Shown: positions 10,639-22,856 of the stretch, piece by piece | How positions within the stretch are numbered: position 1 is the first letter of the stretch | Layout of the letters: each line of letters starts with the position of its first letter | NCBI RefSeq assembly: GCF_041146395.1 | Contig: NC_091009.1 | Coordinates: 969,501-1,033,500 of the forward strand | DNA: 64,000 nucleotides | Direction: 5' to 3' | DNA from: Eulemur rufifrons | Lineage: Eukaryota > Chordata > Mammalia > Primates > Lemuridae | The notes under the pieces: model-generated | What the model saw: only the letters and a program-made list of their open reading frames with translations | What the model was told of the DNA's origin: nothing | The model's database searches: none | Translations under genes and position numbers: made by a program

Positions 10639-13600
10639 ATGGCTCAGGAGAGAAAACATTGCAATGAAGTTCTACCCAACAAGCTGAACAAAAAACCGTC
10701 TCACTTATCAGTCTTCTCAATAAATGTGAATGGCTTGAATTCCCCGCTCAAGAGACATAGACTGGCCCAATGGATAAAAAAGCACAAGCCAAGTATCTGC
10801 TGTCTCCAAGAAACCCACCTAACGAGCAAAGATGCATTTAGACTGAAAGTAAAAGGATGGAAATCGGTATTTCAAGCAAACGGTAACGAAAAGAAAGCTG
10901 GTGTGGCAATCTTAATTTCCAATAACTTAACTTTCAAACCAACAAAAATAATAAAAGACAAAAATGGCTACTACATACTGGTCAAGGGCACAATTCAACA
11001 AGAAGCCATGACTATACTCAATATATATGCACCCAACCTAGGTGCACCTAGATTCATAAAGCAAACCCTACTAGATCTGAACCAGATGATAGATAATAAT
11101 ACTGTAATAGCTGGAGACTTTAACACCCCACTGACAGTACAGGACAGATCCTCTAAACAGAAAATAAACAAAGACATAATGGACCTAAATAGAATGCTAG
11201 AACAAATGGGCATGGCTGACATCTATAGGACATTCTACCCAAAGTCCACAGAATATACATTCTTCTCATCAGCTCACAGGACATTCTCTAAGATTGACCA
11301 TGTCCTAGGACATAAATCATGTCTTCAAAAATTCAAAAAAATAGAAATTATACCATGCATCTTCTCAGATCACAGCGGAATAAAAGTAACAATGATCACA
11401 AACAGAAACCCTCACTCTTACTCAAAGTCATGGAAGCTAAATAACCTTCTCCTGAATAATTATTCTATAAAAGAAGAAATCAAGATGGAAATCAAAAATT
11501 TCTTTGAATTAAATGACAATGGAGATACAACTTATCAAAATCTATGGGATGCAGCTAAAGCAGTCCTGAGAGGAAAATTCATATCCATAAACGCCTATAT
11601 CAAAAAGACAGAAAACATGCAAATAGACAACCTAACGAATAGACTCAAAGAGCTGGAGAAAGAAGAACAGAACGATCCCAAACCCAGCAGAAGGCGAGAA
11701 ATTACTAAGATCAAATCAGAACTAAATGAAAAGGACAACAAAGAAACTATAAGGGAAATTAATAAAACAAAAAGTTGGTTCTTTGAAAAGATAAACAAAA
11801 TAGACACACCTCTGGCTAGACTAACCAAGAGCACAAAAGTAAAATCTCTAATAACCTCCATTAGGAGCATGAAAGGAGAAATCACAACCGATGCTACAGA
11901 GATACAAGATATCATCTATGAATTCTACAAAAATCTTTATGCACACAAACTGGAGAACGTGGAGGAAATGGACAAATTTTTAGAGACACATAGTCTTCCC
12001 AGGCTCAACCAGGAAGAAATAGAGTACCTGAACAGACCAATATCAAGAACTGAAATCGAAACAGCAATAAAAAACCTTCCCAAAAAGAAAAGCCCTGGTC
12101 CAGATGGGTTCACACCTGAATTTTACCATACATACAAAGAAGAACTGGTGCCCATCCTACATAAACTATTCTCCAATATTGAGAAGGATGGAGTTCTCCC
12201 CAACACGTTCTACCAAGCCAATATAACATTAATACCAAAGCCTGGAAAGGTCTCAACAAAAATAGAGAACTACAGACCAATTTCCCTCATGAATATAGAT
12301 GCAAAAATTTTCAATAAAATACTAGCAAATCGAATCCAAGTACTTATCAAAAAAGTAATCCACCACGACCAAGTGGGCTTCATCCCCGAGATGCAGGGGT
12401 GGTTCAACATACGTAAATCTATAAATGTAATTCACCACATAAATAGAAGCAAAAACAAAAATCATATGATACTCTCATTAGATGCAGAAAAAGCATTTGA
12501 CAAAATTCAACACCCTTTTATGATAAAAACGCTTAACAAAATAGGCATTGATGGAACCTACCTAAAAATGATACAAGCCATATATGACAAACCCACAGCC
12601 AACATCATACTGAATGGGGAAAAACTGAAAGCACTCCCACTTAGAACTGGAACCAGACAGGGCTGCCCATTGTCTCCGTTACTTTTCAACATAGTATTGG
12701 AAGTCCTTGCGAGAGCTATCAGGCAAGAGAGCAAAATCAAGGGAGTCCAAATAGGGAAGGAAGAGATCAAACTCTCACTTTTTGCTGATGATATGATGTT
12801 ATATCTGGAAAACCCCCAGGATTCAACCAAGAGACTCCTGGAATTGATTAACGAATACAGCAAAGTCTCAGGCTACAAAATTAATATACACAAATCAGAG
12901 GCATTTATATATGCCAATGACAGTCAATTGGAAAACCAAATTAAAGACTCAATACCCTTCAAAATAGCAACAAAGAAAATAAAATATCTAGGTATATATC
13001 TAACTAAAGAGGTAAAGGACCTCTATAAGGAAAACTATGAAACACTGAGAAAAGAAATAGCAGAACTTGCAAATAGATGGAAAAATATACCATGCTCGTG
13101 GATCGGAAGAATCAACATTGTTAAAATGTCTATACTACCCAAAGTGATCTACAAATTCAATGCAATCCCTATTAAATTACCAACATCATTCTTTACAGAC
13201 ATAGAGAAAATAATTATACACTTTGTATGGAATCAAAGAAGACCCCGTATAGCAAAAGCAATTTTAAGCAATAAAAACAAAATGGGAGGTATTAATTTGC
13301 CAGACCTCAAACTATACTACAAGGCCGTGGTTCTTAAAACAGCCTGGTATTGGCACAAGTGCAGGGACACAGACCAGTGGAACACAACAGAAAATCCAAA
13401 TATAGAACCATCCTCATATAGTCACCTAATTTTTGACAAAGCGGGAAAGAATATACTCCGGGGACAAGAATCCCTATTCAACAAATGGTGCTGGGAGAAT
13501 TGGTTAGCCACTTGCAGAAGACTGAAACAGGACCCACAGCTTTCACCTCTCACAAAAATCAAATCACGGTGGATAACAGACTTAAACCTTAGGCGTGATA

Positions 13601-14517
13601 CAATCAGAATTCTAGAAGAAAATGTAGGAAAGACTCTTACAGACATTGGCCTAGGCAGAGAATTTATGAAGAAGACCCCCAAGGCAATCACAGCAGCAAC
13701 AAAAATAAATGAATGGGACATGATTAAACTAAAAAGCTTCTGCACAGCCAAAGAAACAGTCCAGAGAATAAACAGATCACCTACAGAATGGGAAAAAATT
13801 TTTGCATACTACACATCAGATAAAGGACTGATAACAAGAATCTATTTAGAACTCAGGAAAATCAGCAAGAAAAAATCAAGCAACCCTATCAAAAAGTGGG
13901 CAAAGGACATGAATAGAAATTTTTCAAAAGAAGATATAAAAATGGCTAACAAACACATGAAAAAGTGTTCAACATCTCTAATCATCAGGGAAATGCAAAT
14001 CAAAACCACAATGAGATATCACTTAACCCCAGTGAGAATGGCCTTTATCAAAAAAACCCCAAACAACACATGTTGGCGTGGGTGTGGAGAGACAGGAACA
14101 CTAATACACTGCTGGTGGGACTGCAAACTAGTGCAACCCCTGTGGAAAGCATTATGGAGGTATCTTAAACAGATTCAAGTAGACCTGCCATTTGACCCAG
14201 CAATCCCATTACTGGGCATATACCCAAAGGAAAAAAGGTCATTCTATAACAAAGGCACGTGTACCCAAATGTTTATAGCAGCACAATTCACAATAGCAAA
14301 GATGTGGAAACAACCCAAATGCCCATCAATACATGATTGGATTAGTAAGCTGTGGTATATGTATACCATGGAATATTACTCAGCTATAAGGAATGATGAA
14401 GATACGACATCTCTATGGTTCTCCTGGAGAGAGTTGGAACCCATTATATTAAGTGAAGTATCCCAAGAATGGAAAAACAAGCATCACATGTACTCACCAG
14501 AAAATTGGTTTCCCTGA
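10639..14517 (+). CDS. L1 ORF2: L1 ORF2 protein (endonuclease / reverse transcriptase)
   Basis: A 1292-aa enzyme that nicks genomic DNA and copies L1 RNA at the nick. The N-terminal APE-type endonuclease (about 20-250) retains N29, E58, Y130, D160, N162, D220 and the SDH motif with H245. These match the human catalytic set at a constant +15 offset. The reverse transcriptase (about 510-790) has the metal-binding Asp in SLDAEKAFD (D615), the [14 protein letters not shown] stretch, and FADD (715-718). The C-terminal Cys-rich segment is C1145-x3-C1149 to H1157, C1158 and C1162. Length slightly exceeds human ORF2 (1275 aa), mainly through a 15-residue N-terminal extension. There is no usable downstream Met before the endonuclease core, which supports this start. 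No stop or frameshift is seen. Confidence 0.98.
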   Translation: MAQERKHCNEVLPNKLNKKPSHLSVFSINVNGLNSPLKRHRLAQWIKKHKPSICCLQETHLTSKDAFRLKVKGWKSVFQANGNEKKAGVAILISNNLTFKPTKIIKDKNGYYILVKGTIQQEAMTILNIYAPNLGAPRFIKQTLLDLNQMIDNNTVIAGDFNTPLTVQDRSSKQKINKDIMDLNRMLEQMGMADIYRTFYPKSTEYTFFSSAHRTFSKIDHVLGHKSCLQKFKKIEIIPCIFSDHSGIKVTMITNRNPHSYSKSWKLNNLLLNNYSIKEEIKMEIKNFFELNDNGDTTYQNLWDAAKAVLRGKFISINAYIKKTENMQIDNLTNRLKELEKEEQNDPKPSRRREITKIKSELNEKDNKETIREINKTKSWFFEKINKIDTPLARLTKSTKVKSLITSIRSMKGEITTDATEIQDIIYEFYKNLYAHKLENVEEMDKFLETHSLPRLNQEEIEYLNRPISRTEIETAIKNLPKKKSPGPDGFTPEFYHTYKEELVPILHKLFSNIEKDGVLPNTFYQANITLIPKPGKVSTKIENYRPISLMNIDAKIFNKILANRIQVLIKKVIHHDQVGFIPEMQGWFNIRKSINVIHHINRSKNKNHMILSLDAEKAFDKIQHPFMIKTLNKIGIDGTYLKMIQAIYDKPTANIILNGEKLKALPLRTGTRQGCPLSPLLFNIVLEVLARAIRQESKIKGVQIGKEEIKLSLFADDMMLYLENPQDSTKRLLELINEYSKVSGYKINIHKSEAFIYANDSQLENQIKDSIPFKIATKKIKYLGIYLTKEVKDLYKENYETLRKEIAELANRWKNIPCSWIGRINIVKMSILPKVIYKFNAIPIKLPTSFFTDIEKIIIHFVWNQRRPRIAKAILSNKNKMGGINLPDLKLYYKAVVLKTAWYWHKCRDTDQWNTTENPNIEPSSYSHLIFDKAGKNILRGQESLFNKWCWENWLATCRRLKQDPQLSPLTKIKSRWITDLNLRRDTIRILEENVGKTLTDIGLGREFMKKTPKAITAATKINEWDMIKLKSFCTAKETVQRINRSPTEWEKIFAYYTSDKGLITRIYLELRKISKKKSSNPIKKWAKDMNRNFSKEDIKMANKHMKKCSTSLIIREMQIKTTMRYHLTPVRMAFIKKTPNNTCWRGCGETGTLIHCWWDCKLVQPLWKALWRYLKQIQVDLPFDPAIPLLGIYPKEKRSFYNKGTCTQMFIAAQFTIAKMWKQPKCPSIHDWISKLWYMYTMEYYSAIRNDEDTTSLWFSWRELEPIILSEVSQEWKNKHHMYSPENWFP

Positions 14518-14870
14518 TCATCACCTAAATACAAATCTGGGAATGACACCAATTGGACATCAGACTGAGGTGGGGGGTGGGGGAGGGGATGGGGGTATGC
14601 CTACACGACGAGTGCATTCCACACCGTTTGGGGAGTGGTAACACTTGAAGGTGCTGACTCGGGAAAGGGGGGGTGGGGAAAAAAATATGAAACTATTGTT
14701 TTTAACTTGCACTGTTCACTTAATAATTTATCATGAATATTTCCCATATTATTTCATATCATTGTACAAGAAATAATGTATACATTATGAGGACATACTG
14801 TATCTAACAAAATATACTGTTAGACTCTTTGATTCTGTAAAACTAAATTGAAAAAATATATATATATAAT
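14518..14870 (+). other. L1 3' UTR
   Basis: About 350 bp of non-coding sequence: a short unique segment, two G-rich tracts, then AT-rich sequence leading to the polyadenylation signal. This is the normal mammalian L1 arrangement. Confidence 0.9.
14567..14595 (+). other. G-rich tract of the L1 3' UTR
   Basis: Runs of six, five, four and five G separated by one or two bases, enough for an intramolecular G-quadruplex. A second, smaller G-rich run is at 14661-14678. A G-rich 3' UTR tract is a shared feature of mammalian L1s. Confidence 0.8.
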
Positions 14871-14891
14871 AAAAAAAAAAAAAAAAAAAAA
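14868..14891 (+). terminator. L1 polyadenylation signal and A tail
   Basis: AATAAA at 14868-14873 merges into an uninterrupted A run (14871-14891, 21 nt), which directly abuts the 3' target-site duplication. A homopolymeric tail suggests little time for decay. Confidence 0.9.
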
Positions 14892-14904
14892 GAAAGCCGG
14901 CTCT
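14892..14904 (+). repeat. L1 target-site duplication, 3' copy
   Basis: GAAAGCCGGCTCT, 13 of 13 identical to 7332-7344. The following GCCACAGTGTCC restores the interrupted type-B core module. Confidence 0.92.
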
Positions 14905-16030
14905 GCCACAGTGTCCGGCATGAAACCGAGAGGCCCATACACTGCGTGGGATAGAGTGTGTTCTCAGCGACCATCACAGACTCCTAACTTCGCCTCCTAG
15001 TGCATACAGGGCCCATGCCCTAAGCATAAACCCTACCCGTCACCCATAACCCTAACCCAGAACATAACACCTAACCCTGATCCTACTGCTCACCTCAACA
15101 CGTAAACCTCACCGTAACCCTAAGTTCAACCCCTTATCTTAACGTTAATGCATGACACCCTGAGAACAAGCCTATACCGTAATTCTAACCCTAACTCCTA
15201 GCCATAACCATAACACCTAATCCCTAATTCTGAAACGCCAACCCTAACCTTAACCCTACCAACACTAACCCTAACCCTAACTCTTAACCATAACACTAAC
15301 CTTTACCCTAATGCCTAGAGATTTAACCCCAACACTGACCTACAGTTACACTAAACCTACCCTCTAATGCTAACCTTAAACCTGAACCATAAACCTAACC
15401 CTTAACCCTAACCCTATCCCTAACCCCCTTACCCTAACTCTAACTGTTAACCCTCACCCTAACCCTCAACCCTGACCCTAAACTTAAACCTTAATCCTAA
15501 CCATGCGTGAGATGAGCCTCTGCCTTTGTCCTGCATGACAGTTGAAGCCCAACACCCAGGGTACGATGAAGTGGGGACCCAGCCTTGCTCCACATCCACA
15601 GTGCCCCATACGTTAGACAGGGCCCGTGCCCTAACACACACCGTTAAACGTAAGCCCTAACCCTATCACTAAACCAAACCCTTAGTAAGCCCTGAATCTA
15701 ACTCCTAACAGTAACCCTAATCCCTGACCCTTACTCTTGCCTCTCACCCTAAACCTAAACCCAACCACTAAACATAATCCTAATCTCTAACCCTAACAGT
15801 AATCCTAACCCTAATTCTAACCTAAAACCCTAACCCCTAAACCTAATCCTAGTCCCTAACACCTAACCTTACCCTAAACCCAATTCCAATTCTCAGACTT
15901 CTTCAATTCAAAAACTTAAAAAAGCCTACAATCCACCAATGCCGTGTCTGAGATGAGGGTCCGCCCCTATGTCCTGCATGACAGGCAGGCGCCAATGCCC
16001 AGGGTACTATGGAGTGGGGTCCGGGGGTCT
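14905..16030 (-). repeat. Degenerate telomere-like DNA between the L1 and the satellite
   Basis: CCCTAA-type sequence on the + strand containing the rest of the split B core (14905-15028) and two diverged core modules (about 15499-15631 and 15891-16030), the second directly abutting the satellite. Relative to its inverted partner at 34915-36008 it lacks roughly 130 bp near 15262. Confidence 0.88.
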
Positions 16031-17469
16031 GGAGGCTTGCTAAACTCCAGTTTGGAAGAATTGCTATAGTCATATATAGGGATGCTTACATTTACTGATA
16101 GAAAGCAACTATTGGTGTGTGATTTGTAGGCTTGCCTTACTCTAGTTTGGATGAAGAAGCTGAATCATATATAGGAATATTAGCTTTGAGTTAGAGGAAG
16201 CATCTATGGGGGGTGCTTTTTTGGCTTGTTAAACTCTGGTTTGGAAGAAGTTCGAGAGTCTTATATAGGAACGATATCATTCATTCAGAGAAAGCAATTA
16301 TAGGGAGTTGGTTTGTAGGCTTGCTAAGCTCTAGTTTGGAGGAAGGCGAGAGTCATATATAGGAACGCTTACATTCACATAAAGCGTCTACGGGGGGACG
16401 GTTTCTAGGCTTCCTAAACTCTAGCTTGGAAAAAGAGGACAGTTATGTATAGGAACTCTCGGCGGGGGATTTGTAGCATTGCTAAAATCTTAGATTGGAA
16501 AAGTTGCGAGAGTCATACATAGGAATGTTAACATTCACTCAATGAAAGCAACTATAAGGGGTGCTTTCCAGGCTGGCTACACTCTAATTTGGAAAAAGTG
16601 CGACAGTCATATATAGAAAGGCTTATATTCACTCAGACAAAGCAATTATGTGTAGGTGTATAGTAGGCATGCTAACTCTAGTTTGGAAAATTTCGAGAGC
16701 CATGTATAGGAAAGCTTACAGTAACTTAGAGAAAGCAACGAACGGGGGTGGAGTGTAGGCTTGCTAAACTCTAGTTTGGAGGAAGTGCCATAGTCCTATA
16801 TAGGAACGCTTAAATTCGTTCAGAGAAAACAGCTGTCGGGGATTGGTTTGTAGACATAACTCAAGTTTGGAAGAAGTGCGAGAGACATATATAGGAATGT
16901 TTACATTGACTCAAAGAAAGCAACTATGGGGGAGTGTTATTTTGGCATGCCAGATGCTAGTTAGGAAGAAGTACAAGACTCATATATAGGAACGCTTACA
17001 TTCACACAGCGAGAGCAACTACGGAGTAGTGTCAGGTAGACATGTTAAAGTCTAGCTTGGGAGAAGTTCCAGAGTCCTATATAGGAAAGGTAACAGCCAC
17101 TTTGAAAAAGCAAGTCTTGGCGGGTGGTTTGTAGGCCTGCAAAACCCTGTTTTGGTTGAAGTGTGAGAGTCATATATGAGAACGCTTACATTCCCTCAGA
17201 GAAAGCAACGATGGGGTTGTTTGTAGGCTTACTAAACTGCAGTTTGGAAGAAGCACGAGAATCACATATAGGAACACATACATTTTGACGCACTGAAAGT
17301 AACTATGGGGTGGTGTTTTATAGGCATGCTAAACTCTAGTTTGGACGAAGTTTGAGAATCACATATAAGAAAGCTTACAGTCACTTAGAGAAAGCAAATC
17401 TCTGGGTGTGGAAAGTAGGCCTGCTAAACTCTATTTTGGTTTAAGAGTGAGAGTCATATATGGGAAGGC

Positions 17470-20157
17470 TTACATTCCCTCAGAGAAAGCAACGACGACG
17501 TGGTGGTTTGTAGGCATACTAAACTCTAGTTTGGAAGAAGTGGGAGAATGATATATGGGAACGCTTACATTCACGTAGAGAAAGCAATTATGGGGTGGCG
17601 TTTTTGTAGCCATGCTAATCTCTAGTTTGGAAGAAGTTAAGGAGTAATATATAGGAAAGGTTACAGTCATAGAAACCAACTCTCAGGGGATGTTTTGTAC
17701 ACCTGCAAAACTCCAGTTTGGAAGAAGGGGGAGAGTCATATTGGGGACCGCGTGCATTCACTCAGAGAAATCAACGATGGGATTGTGATTTGTAGGCATA
17801 GTCAACTCTAGTTTGGAAGAAGTACGAGAATCGTATATAGGAACGCTTACCTTCACGCAGAGAAAGCAACTATGGAGTGATGTTTGTATGCCTACTAAAA
17901 TATAGTTTGGAGGAAGTTCGAGAGTCATATCTGGGAAGCTTACAGTCACTTAGAGAAAGCAACTCTCGGGGGGTGTTTCGTAGGCCTGCTAAACTCTATT
18001 TTCAATGAAGTGTTAGAATAATATATGGGAACTCAGTGAAAGCAACGTCGTGGTTGTGGTTCCTAGGCATACTAACCTGTAATTTGGAAGAAGCAAGAGA
18101 ATCACATGTAGAGCCACTTACATTCCGGCACCGAAAACAACTATGGGGTGGTGTTTTGTAGGCTTGCAAAACTCTAGTTTGGACGAAGTTTGAGAGTAAT
18201 ATATAGGAAAGTTTACAGTCACGTAGAGAAAACAACTCTCTGGGTGTGGAATGTAGGCCTGCTAAACTCTATTTCGGTTGAAGTGTGAGAGTCATATATG
18301 GGAACGCTTACATTCACTCAGAGAAAACAACGTTTGGGTGGTGGTTTGTAGGGCATACTAAACTGTAGTTTGGAAGAAGTACGAGAGTCCTATATAGGAA
18401 CACTTACATTCACGCAGAGAAAGCACTTATGGCGTCAGGTTTTGTAGGCATGCTAAACTGCAGTTTGGAAGAAGTTGGAGAACCTTATACAGGAATGATT
18501 ACCATCACCTAGGGAAAGCAACTCTCGGGAGATTGTTTGTACACATGCTAAACTCTAATTTGGATGAAGTGTGAGAGTCAAACATGGGACCGCTTACATT
18601 CCCTCAGAGAAACAACATTGGGCTGGTTTTTGTAGGCATACTAATTAGTTTGGAAGAAGTACGAGAATGATATTTGGGAACGCTTACATTCACCCAGAGA
18701 AAGCAACTACGGGGTGGTGTTTTGTAAGCATGCTATAGTTTGGAAGAAGTTCTAAACCTGAACAGTCACTTAGAGAAAGCAACTCTTGGTGGGTGATTTT
18801 TAGGTCTGCTAAATTGTATTTTGAAAGAAGTACCAGAGTCATATATACTAATGCTTACATTCATGCAAAGAAAAAACTATGGGGTGATGTTTTGTGGGCA
18901 TGTTAACCTGTAGTTTGGAAGAAGTTGGAGAGTCTTATTTAGGAAAGCTTACAGTCACCTAGAGAAAGCAACTCTCGGGAGATCCTTTCTTGGCCTGCTA
19001 AACTCTACTTTGGATCAATTGTGAGAGTCAAACATGGGAATGCTTTCATTCATTCAGAGAACGCAACGTTTGGGTGGTGGTTTGTAGGCATTCTAAACTG
19101 TATTTTGGAGGAAGTACGAGAGTCATATATCTGAACGCTTACATTCAGGCAGAGAAAGCAACTCTGGGGTCGTATTTTGTTGGCATGCTAAACTGTGGTT
19201 TGGAAGAAGTTCGAGAGTCTTATATAGGAAAGATTACAGCGACACAGAGAAAACAGCTCTCGGAAGTTTATTGGTAGGCCTGCTAAACTCTAATTTGGAT
19301 GAAATGTGAGAACGCTTGCATTCATTCACTCAGAGAAAGAAACATTATCGTGATGGTTTGAAGGCATAATAACTGTAGTTGGGAAGAAGTAGGAGAGTCA
19401 TATATATGAACGGTTACATTCACGCAGAGAAAGCAACTGTGGGGTGGCGCAGGTATGCATGTTAATCTGTAGTTTGGAGGAAGTGCGAGAGTCATATCTG
19501 GGGAAAATTACAGTCACTTAGAGAAAGGAACCATCTTGGGCTGGTTTGTAGATCTGCTAAATTCTATTTTGGAAACAGAGTGTGAGTCATATATGGGAAC
19601 GCTTATGTTCACTCAGAGAAAGCAACCACGGTGTGGTGTTTTGTTGGCATGGTGTAGTTTGAAAGAAGTTGGAGATTCTTATATAGGAAAGTTTACAGTC
19701 ACCTAGAGAAAGCAACTCACGGGGCGTGGTTTGTAGGCCTGCTACACTCTAATTTAGATGAAGTGAGAGAGGCATATATATGAACGCTTATATTGATGCA
19801 GAGAAAGTAACTATGGGGTGGTGTTTTGTAGGCATGCTAAAACATAATTTGGAAGAAGTTCGAAAGCAGACAGTCACTTAGAGAAAGCAACTCTCGGCGG
19901 TTCAATTTTCGGTCTGCTAAATTGTATTTTGAAAGAAGTACCAGAGTCATATATACAAACGCTTACATTCATGCAGAGAAAGCAACTGTGGGGTGGTGTT
20001 TTCTAGGCATGCTAAACTCTAGTTTGGACGAAGTTTGAGAATCACATATAAGAAAGCTTACAGTCACTTAGAGAAAGCAAATCTCTGGTGTGGAATGTAG
20101 GCGTGCTAAACTCTATTTTGGTTTCAGAGTGAGAGTCATATATGGGAAGGCTTACAT
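17470..20157 (+). repeat. ~2.69-kb satellite higher-order repeat, copy 1
   Basis: Individually recognisable monomers recur at 2,688 bp (17470 to 20158) and 2,686 bp (17758 to 20444). The unit is about 28-29 monomers, or 9-10 trimers. Confidence 0.75.
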
Positions 20158-22856
20158 TCACTCAGAGAAAGCTACGATGATGTGGTGGTTTGTAGGCATA
20201 CTAAACTCTAGTTTGGAAGAAGTAGGAGAATGATATATGGGAACACTTACATTCATGCAGAGAAAGCAATTATGGGGTGGATTTTTTGTAGCCATGCTAA
20301 TCTCTATTTTGCAAGAAGTTAAAGAGTAATATATAGGAAAGCGTACCGTCATTTATAGAAACCAACTTTCAGGGGATGGTTTGTAGGCCTGCAAAACTCT
20401 ACTTTGGAAGAAGGGGGAGAGTCATTTTGGGGACTGCGTACATTCACTCAGAGAAATCAACGATCAGGTTGTGGTTTGTAGGCATACTAAACTCTAGTTT
20501 GGAAGAAGTACGAGAATCATATATAGGAACGCTTACATTCATGCAGAGAAAGCAACTATGGAGTGATGTTTGTATGCCTACTAAACTATAGTTTGGGGGA
20601 TGTTCGAGAGTCATATCTGGGATGCTTACAGTCATTTAGAGAAAGCAACTCTTGGGGGGGTGGTTCGTAGGCCTGCTAAACTCTATTTTCAATGAAGTGT
20701 TAGAATCATATACAGGAACGCTTACATTCACTCAGAGAAAGCAACGTTGGGGTGGCCGTTTTTGAGCATACTGAACTCTACTTTGGAAGAGGTACGAGAG
20801 ACATATACAGGAACGCTTACATTAACACAGAGAAAGCAAATACCGGGTGCTGTAGTGCAGGCATGCTAAACTATAGATTGGAAGAAGTTCGAAAGCTGAC
20901 AGTCATTTACAGAAAGCAACTCTTGGCGGGTGATTTTTAGGTCTGCTAAATTGTATTTTGAAAGACGTACCAGAGTCATATAGACAAACGCTTACATTCA
21001 TGCAGAGAAAGAAACTATGGGGTGATGTGTTGTTGGCATGCTAAACTGCAGTTTGGAAGGAGTTCGAGAGTGTTATATAGGATAACTTAGAGTCACCTAG
21101 AGAAAGCAACACTCGGGACAGCTTTGCAAGCCTGTAAACACTAATTAGCAGCAATTGTGAGAGTCAAACATGGGAACGCTTACATTCACTCAGAGAACAC
21201 AACGTTTGGGTGGTGATTTGTAGGCATCATAACTGTAGTTTGGAAGAAGTAGGAGAGTCATATATATGAACGGTTACATTCACGCAGAGAAAGCAACTGA
21301 TGGGTGGCGTATGTACGCATGTTAATGTATACTTTGGAGGAAGTTCGGGAGTCTTATCTGGGGAAAATTGCAGTCACTTAGAGAAAGCAACCATCGGGGG
21401 CCGTTTTGTAGATCTGCTAAATTCTATTTTGGAAGAAGAGAGAAAGTCATATGTGGGAACGCTTATGTTCACTCAGAGAAATCAACGATGGGGCAGTGTT
21501 TCGTTGGCATGCTAAACTGTAGTTTGGAAGAAGTTCGCGAGTCTTATATAAGAAAGCTTACAGTCACCTAGAGAAAGTAACTCTCGGCAGATTGTTTCTA
21601 AGCATGCTAAACTCTAATTTGCATCAATTGTGAGATTCAAACATGGGAACGCTTACATTCACTCAGAGAACGCAACGTTTGGGTGGTGGTTTGTAAGCAT
21701 TCTAAACTGTATTTTGGAGGAAGTAGGAGAGTCATATATACGAATGCTTACATTCACGCAGAGAAAGCAACTCTGGGGTCGTATTTTGTTGGCATGCTAA
21801 ACTGTGGTTTGGAAGAAGTTCGAGAGCCTTATATAGGAAAGATTACAGTGACACAGAGAAAACAACTCTCTGTAGTTTGTTGGTAGGTCTGCTAAACTGT
21901 AATTTGGATGAAGTGTGAGAACGCTTGCATTCACTCAGAGAAAGAACTTTGTCGTGGGGGTTTGTAGGAATAACAACTGTAGTTCGAAGAAGTAGGAGAG
22001 TCATATATGAACGGTTACATTCACGCAGAGAAAGCAATTGTGGGGTGGTGTATGTAATCATCATAATCTGTAGTTTGGAGGAAGTTCGAGAGTCATATCT
22101 GGGGAAAATTAGAGTCACTTAGAGAAAGGAACCATCGGGGGCTGGTGTGTAGGTCTGCTAAATTCTATTTTGGAAAAAGAGTGAGAGTCATATATGGGAA
22201 CGCTTATGTTCACCCAGAGAAATCAATGATGGGGCGCTGTATTGTTGGCATTCCAAACTGTAGTTTGGAAGAAGTTCGAGAGTCTTATATAGGAAAGTTT
22301 ACAGTCACCTAGAGAAAGCAACTCACAGGAGGTGGTTTGTAGGCCGCTAAACTCTAATTTGGATGAAGTGAAAGAGGCATACATGGATATGCTTCATTCA
22401 CTCAGAGAAAGGTAAGTTGGAGTGGCGGTTTTTAGGTATACTAAACTCCAGTTTGGAAGAAGTACGAGAGTCATATATATGAACGCTTATATGGACGCAG
22501 AGAAAGCAACTATGGGGTGGTGTTTTGTAGGCATGCTAATATATAGTTTGGAAGAAGTTCGAAAGCAGACAGTCACTTAGAGAAAGCAACTCTTGGCGGT
22601 GGATTTTTAGGTCTGCTAAATTGTATTTTGAAAGAAGTACCAGTGTCATATAAAGAACGCTTACAGTCATGCAGAGAAAGCATCTGTGGGGTGGTGTATT
22701 GTAGGCATGCTAAAATCTAGTTTGGACGAAGTTTGAGAATCACATATAAGAAAGCTTAGAGTCACTTAGAGAAAGCAAATCTCTGGTTGTGGAATGTAGG
22801 CGTGCTAAACTCTATTGTGGTTTAAGACTGAGCATCATATATGGAAAGGGTTACAT
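20158..22856 (+). repeat. ~2.69-kb satellite higher-order repeat, copy 2
   Basis: Matching monomers recur again at 22857 (2,699 bp), 23065 against 20376 (2,689 bp) and 21683 against 19074 (2,609 bp). Slight spacing differences reflect small internal indels. A third, incomplete copy runs from 22857 to the inversion point. Confidence 0.75.

Larger units (their letters stand above)
7345..14891 (+). mobile_element. Full-length LINE-1 retrotransposon
   Basis: An autonomous non-LTR retrotransposon of about 7,547 bp with every expected part in order: a GC-rich 5' UTR promoter (7345-9594), ORF1 (9595-10599), a 39-bp inter-ORF gap, ORF2 (10639-14517), a G-rich 3' UTR, AATAAA and a 21-nt pure A tail. 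It is bounded by a perfect 13-bp target-site duplication and inserted in the sense of the + strand into a type-B core of the telomere-like array. Both reading frames are open and the catalytic residues I could place are present. With the unmutated duplication and A tail this points to a recent insertion that may be retrotransposition-competent. Subfamily and host species cannot be assigned by eye. Confidence 0.98.
7272..15028 (-). repeat. Type-B core module split by the L1 insertion
   Basis: The core begins at 7272 (TTCTCAGACTTCTTG), is interrupted after 7344, and resumes at 14905 with GCCACAGTGTCCGGCATG. It ends near GCCCTAAGCAT at 15028. With the L1 and one copy of the 13-bp duplication removed, it is co-linear with the uninterrupted inverted module at 39610-39800. 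Confidence 0.85.

Noticed and set aside
10995..13751. Minus-strand frames of 75-109 codons inside ORF2
   Set aside because: Antisense shadows of the conserved ORF2 coding sequence.
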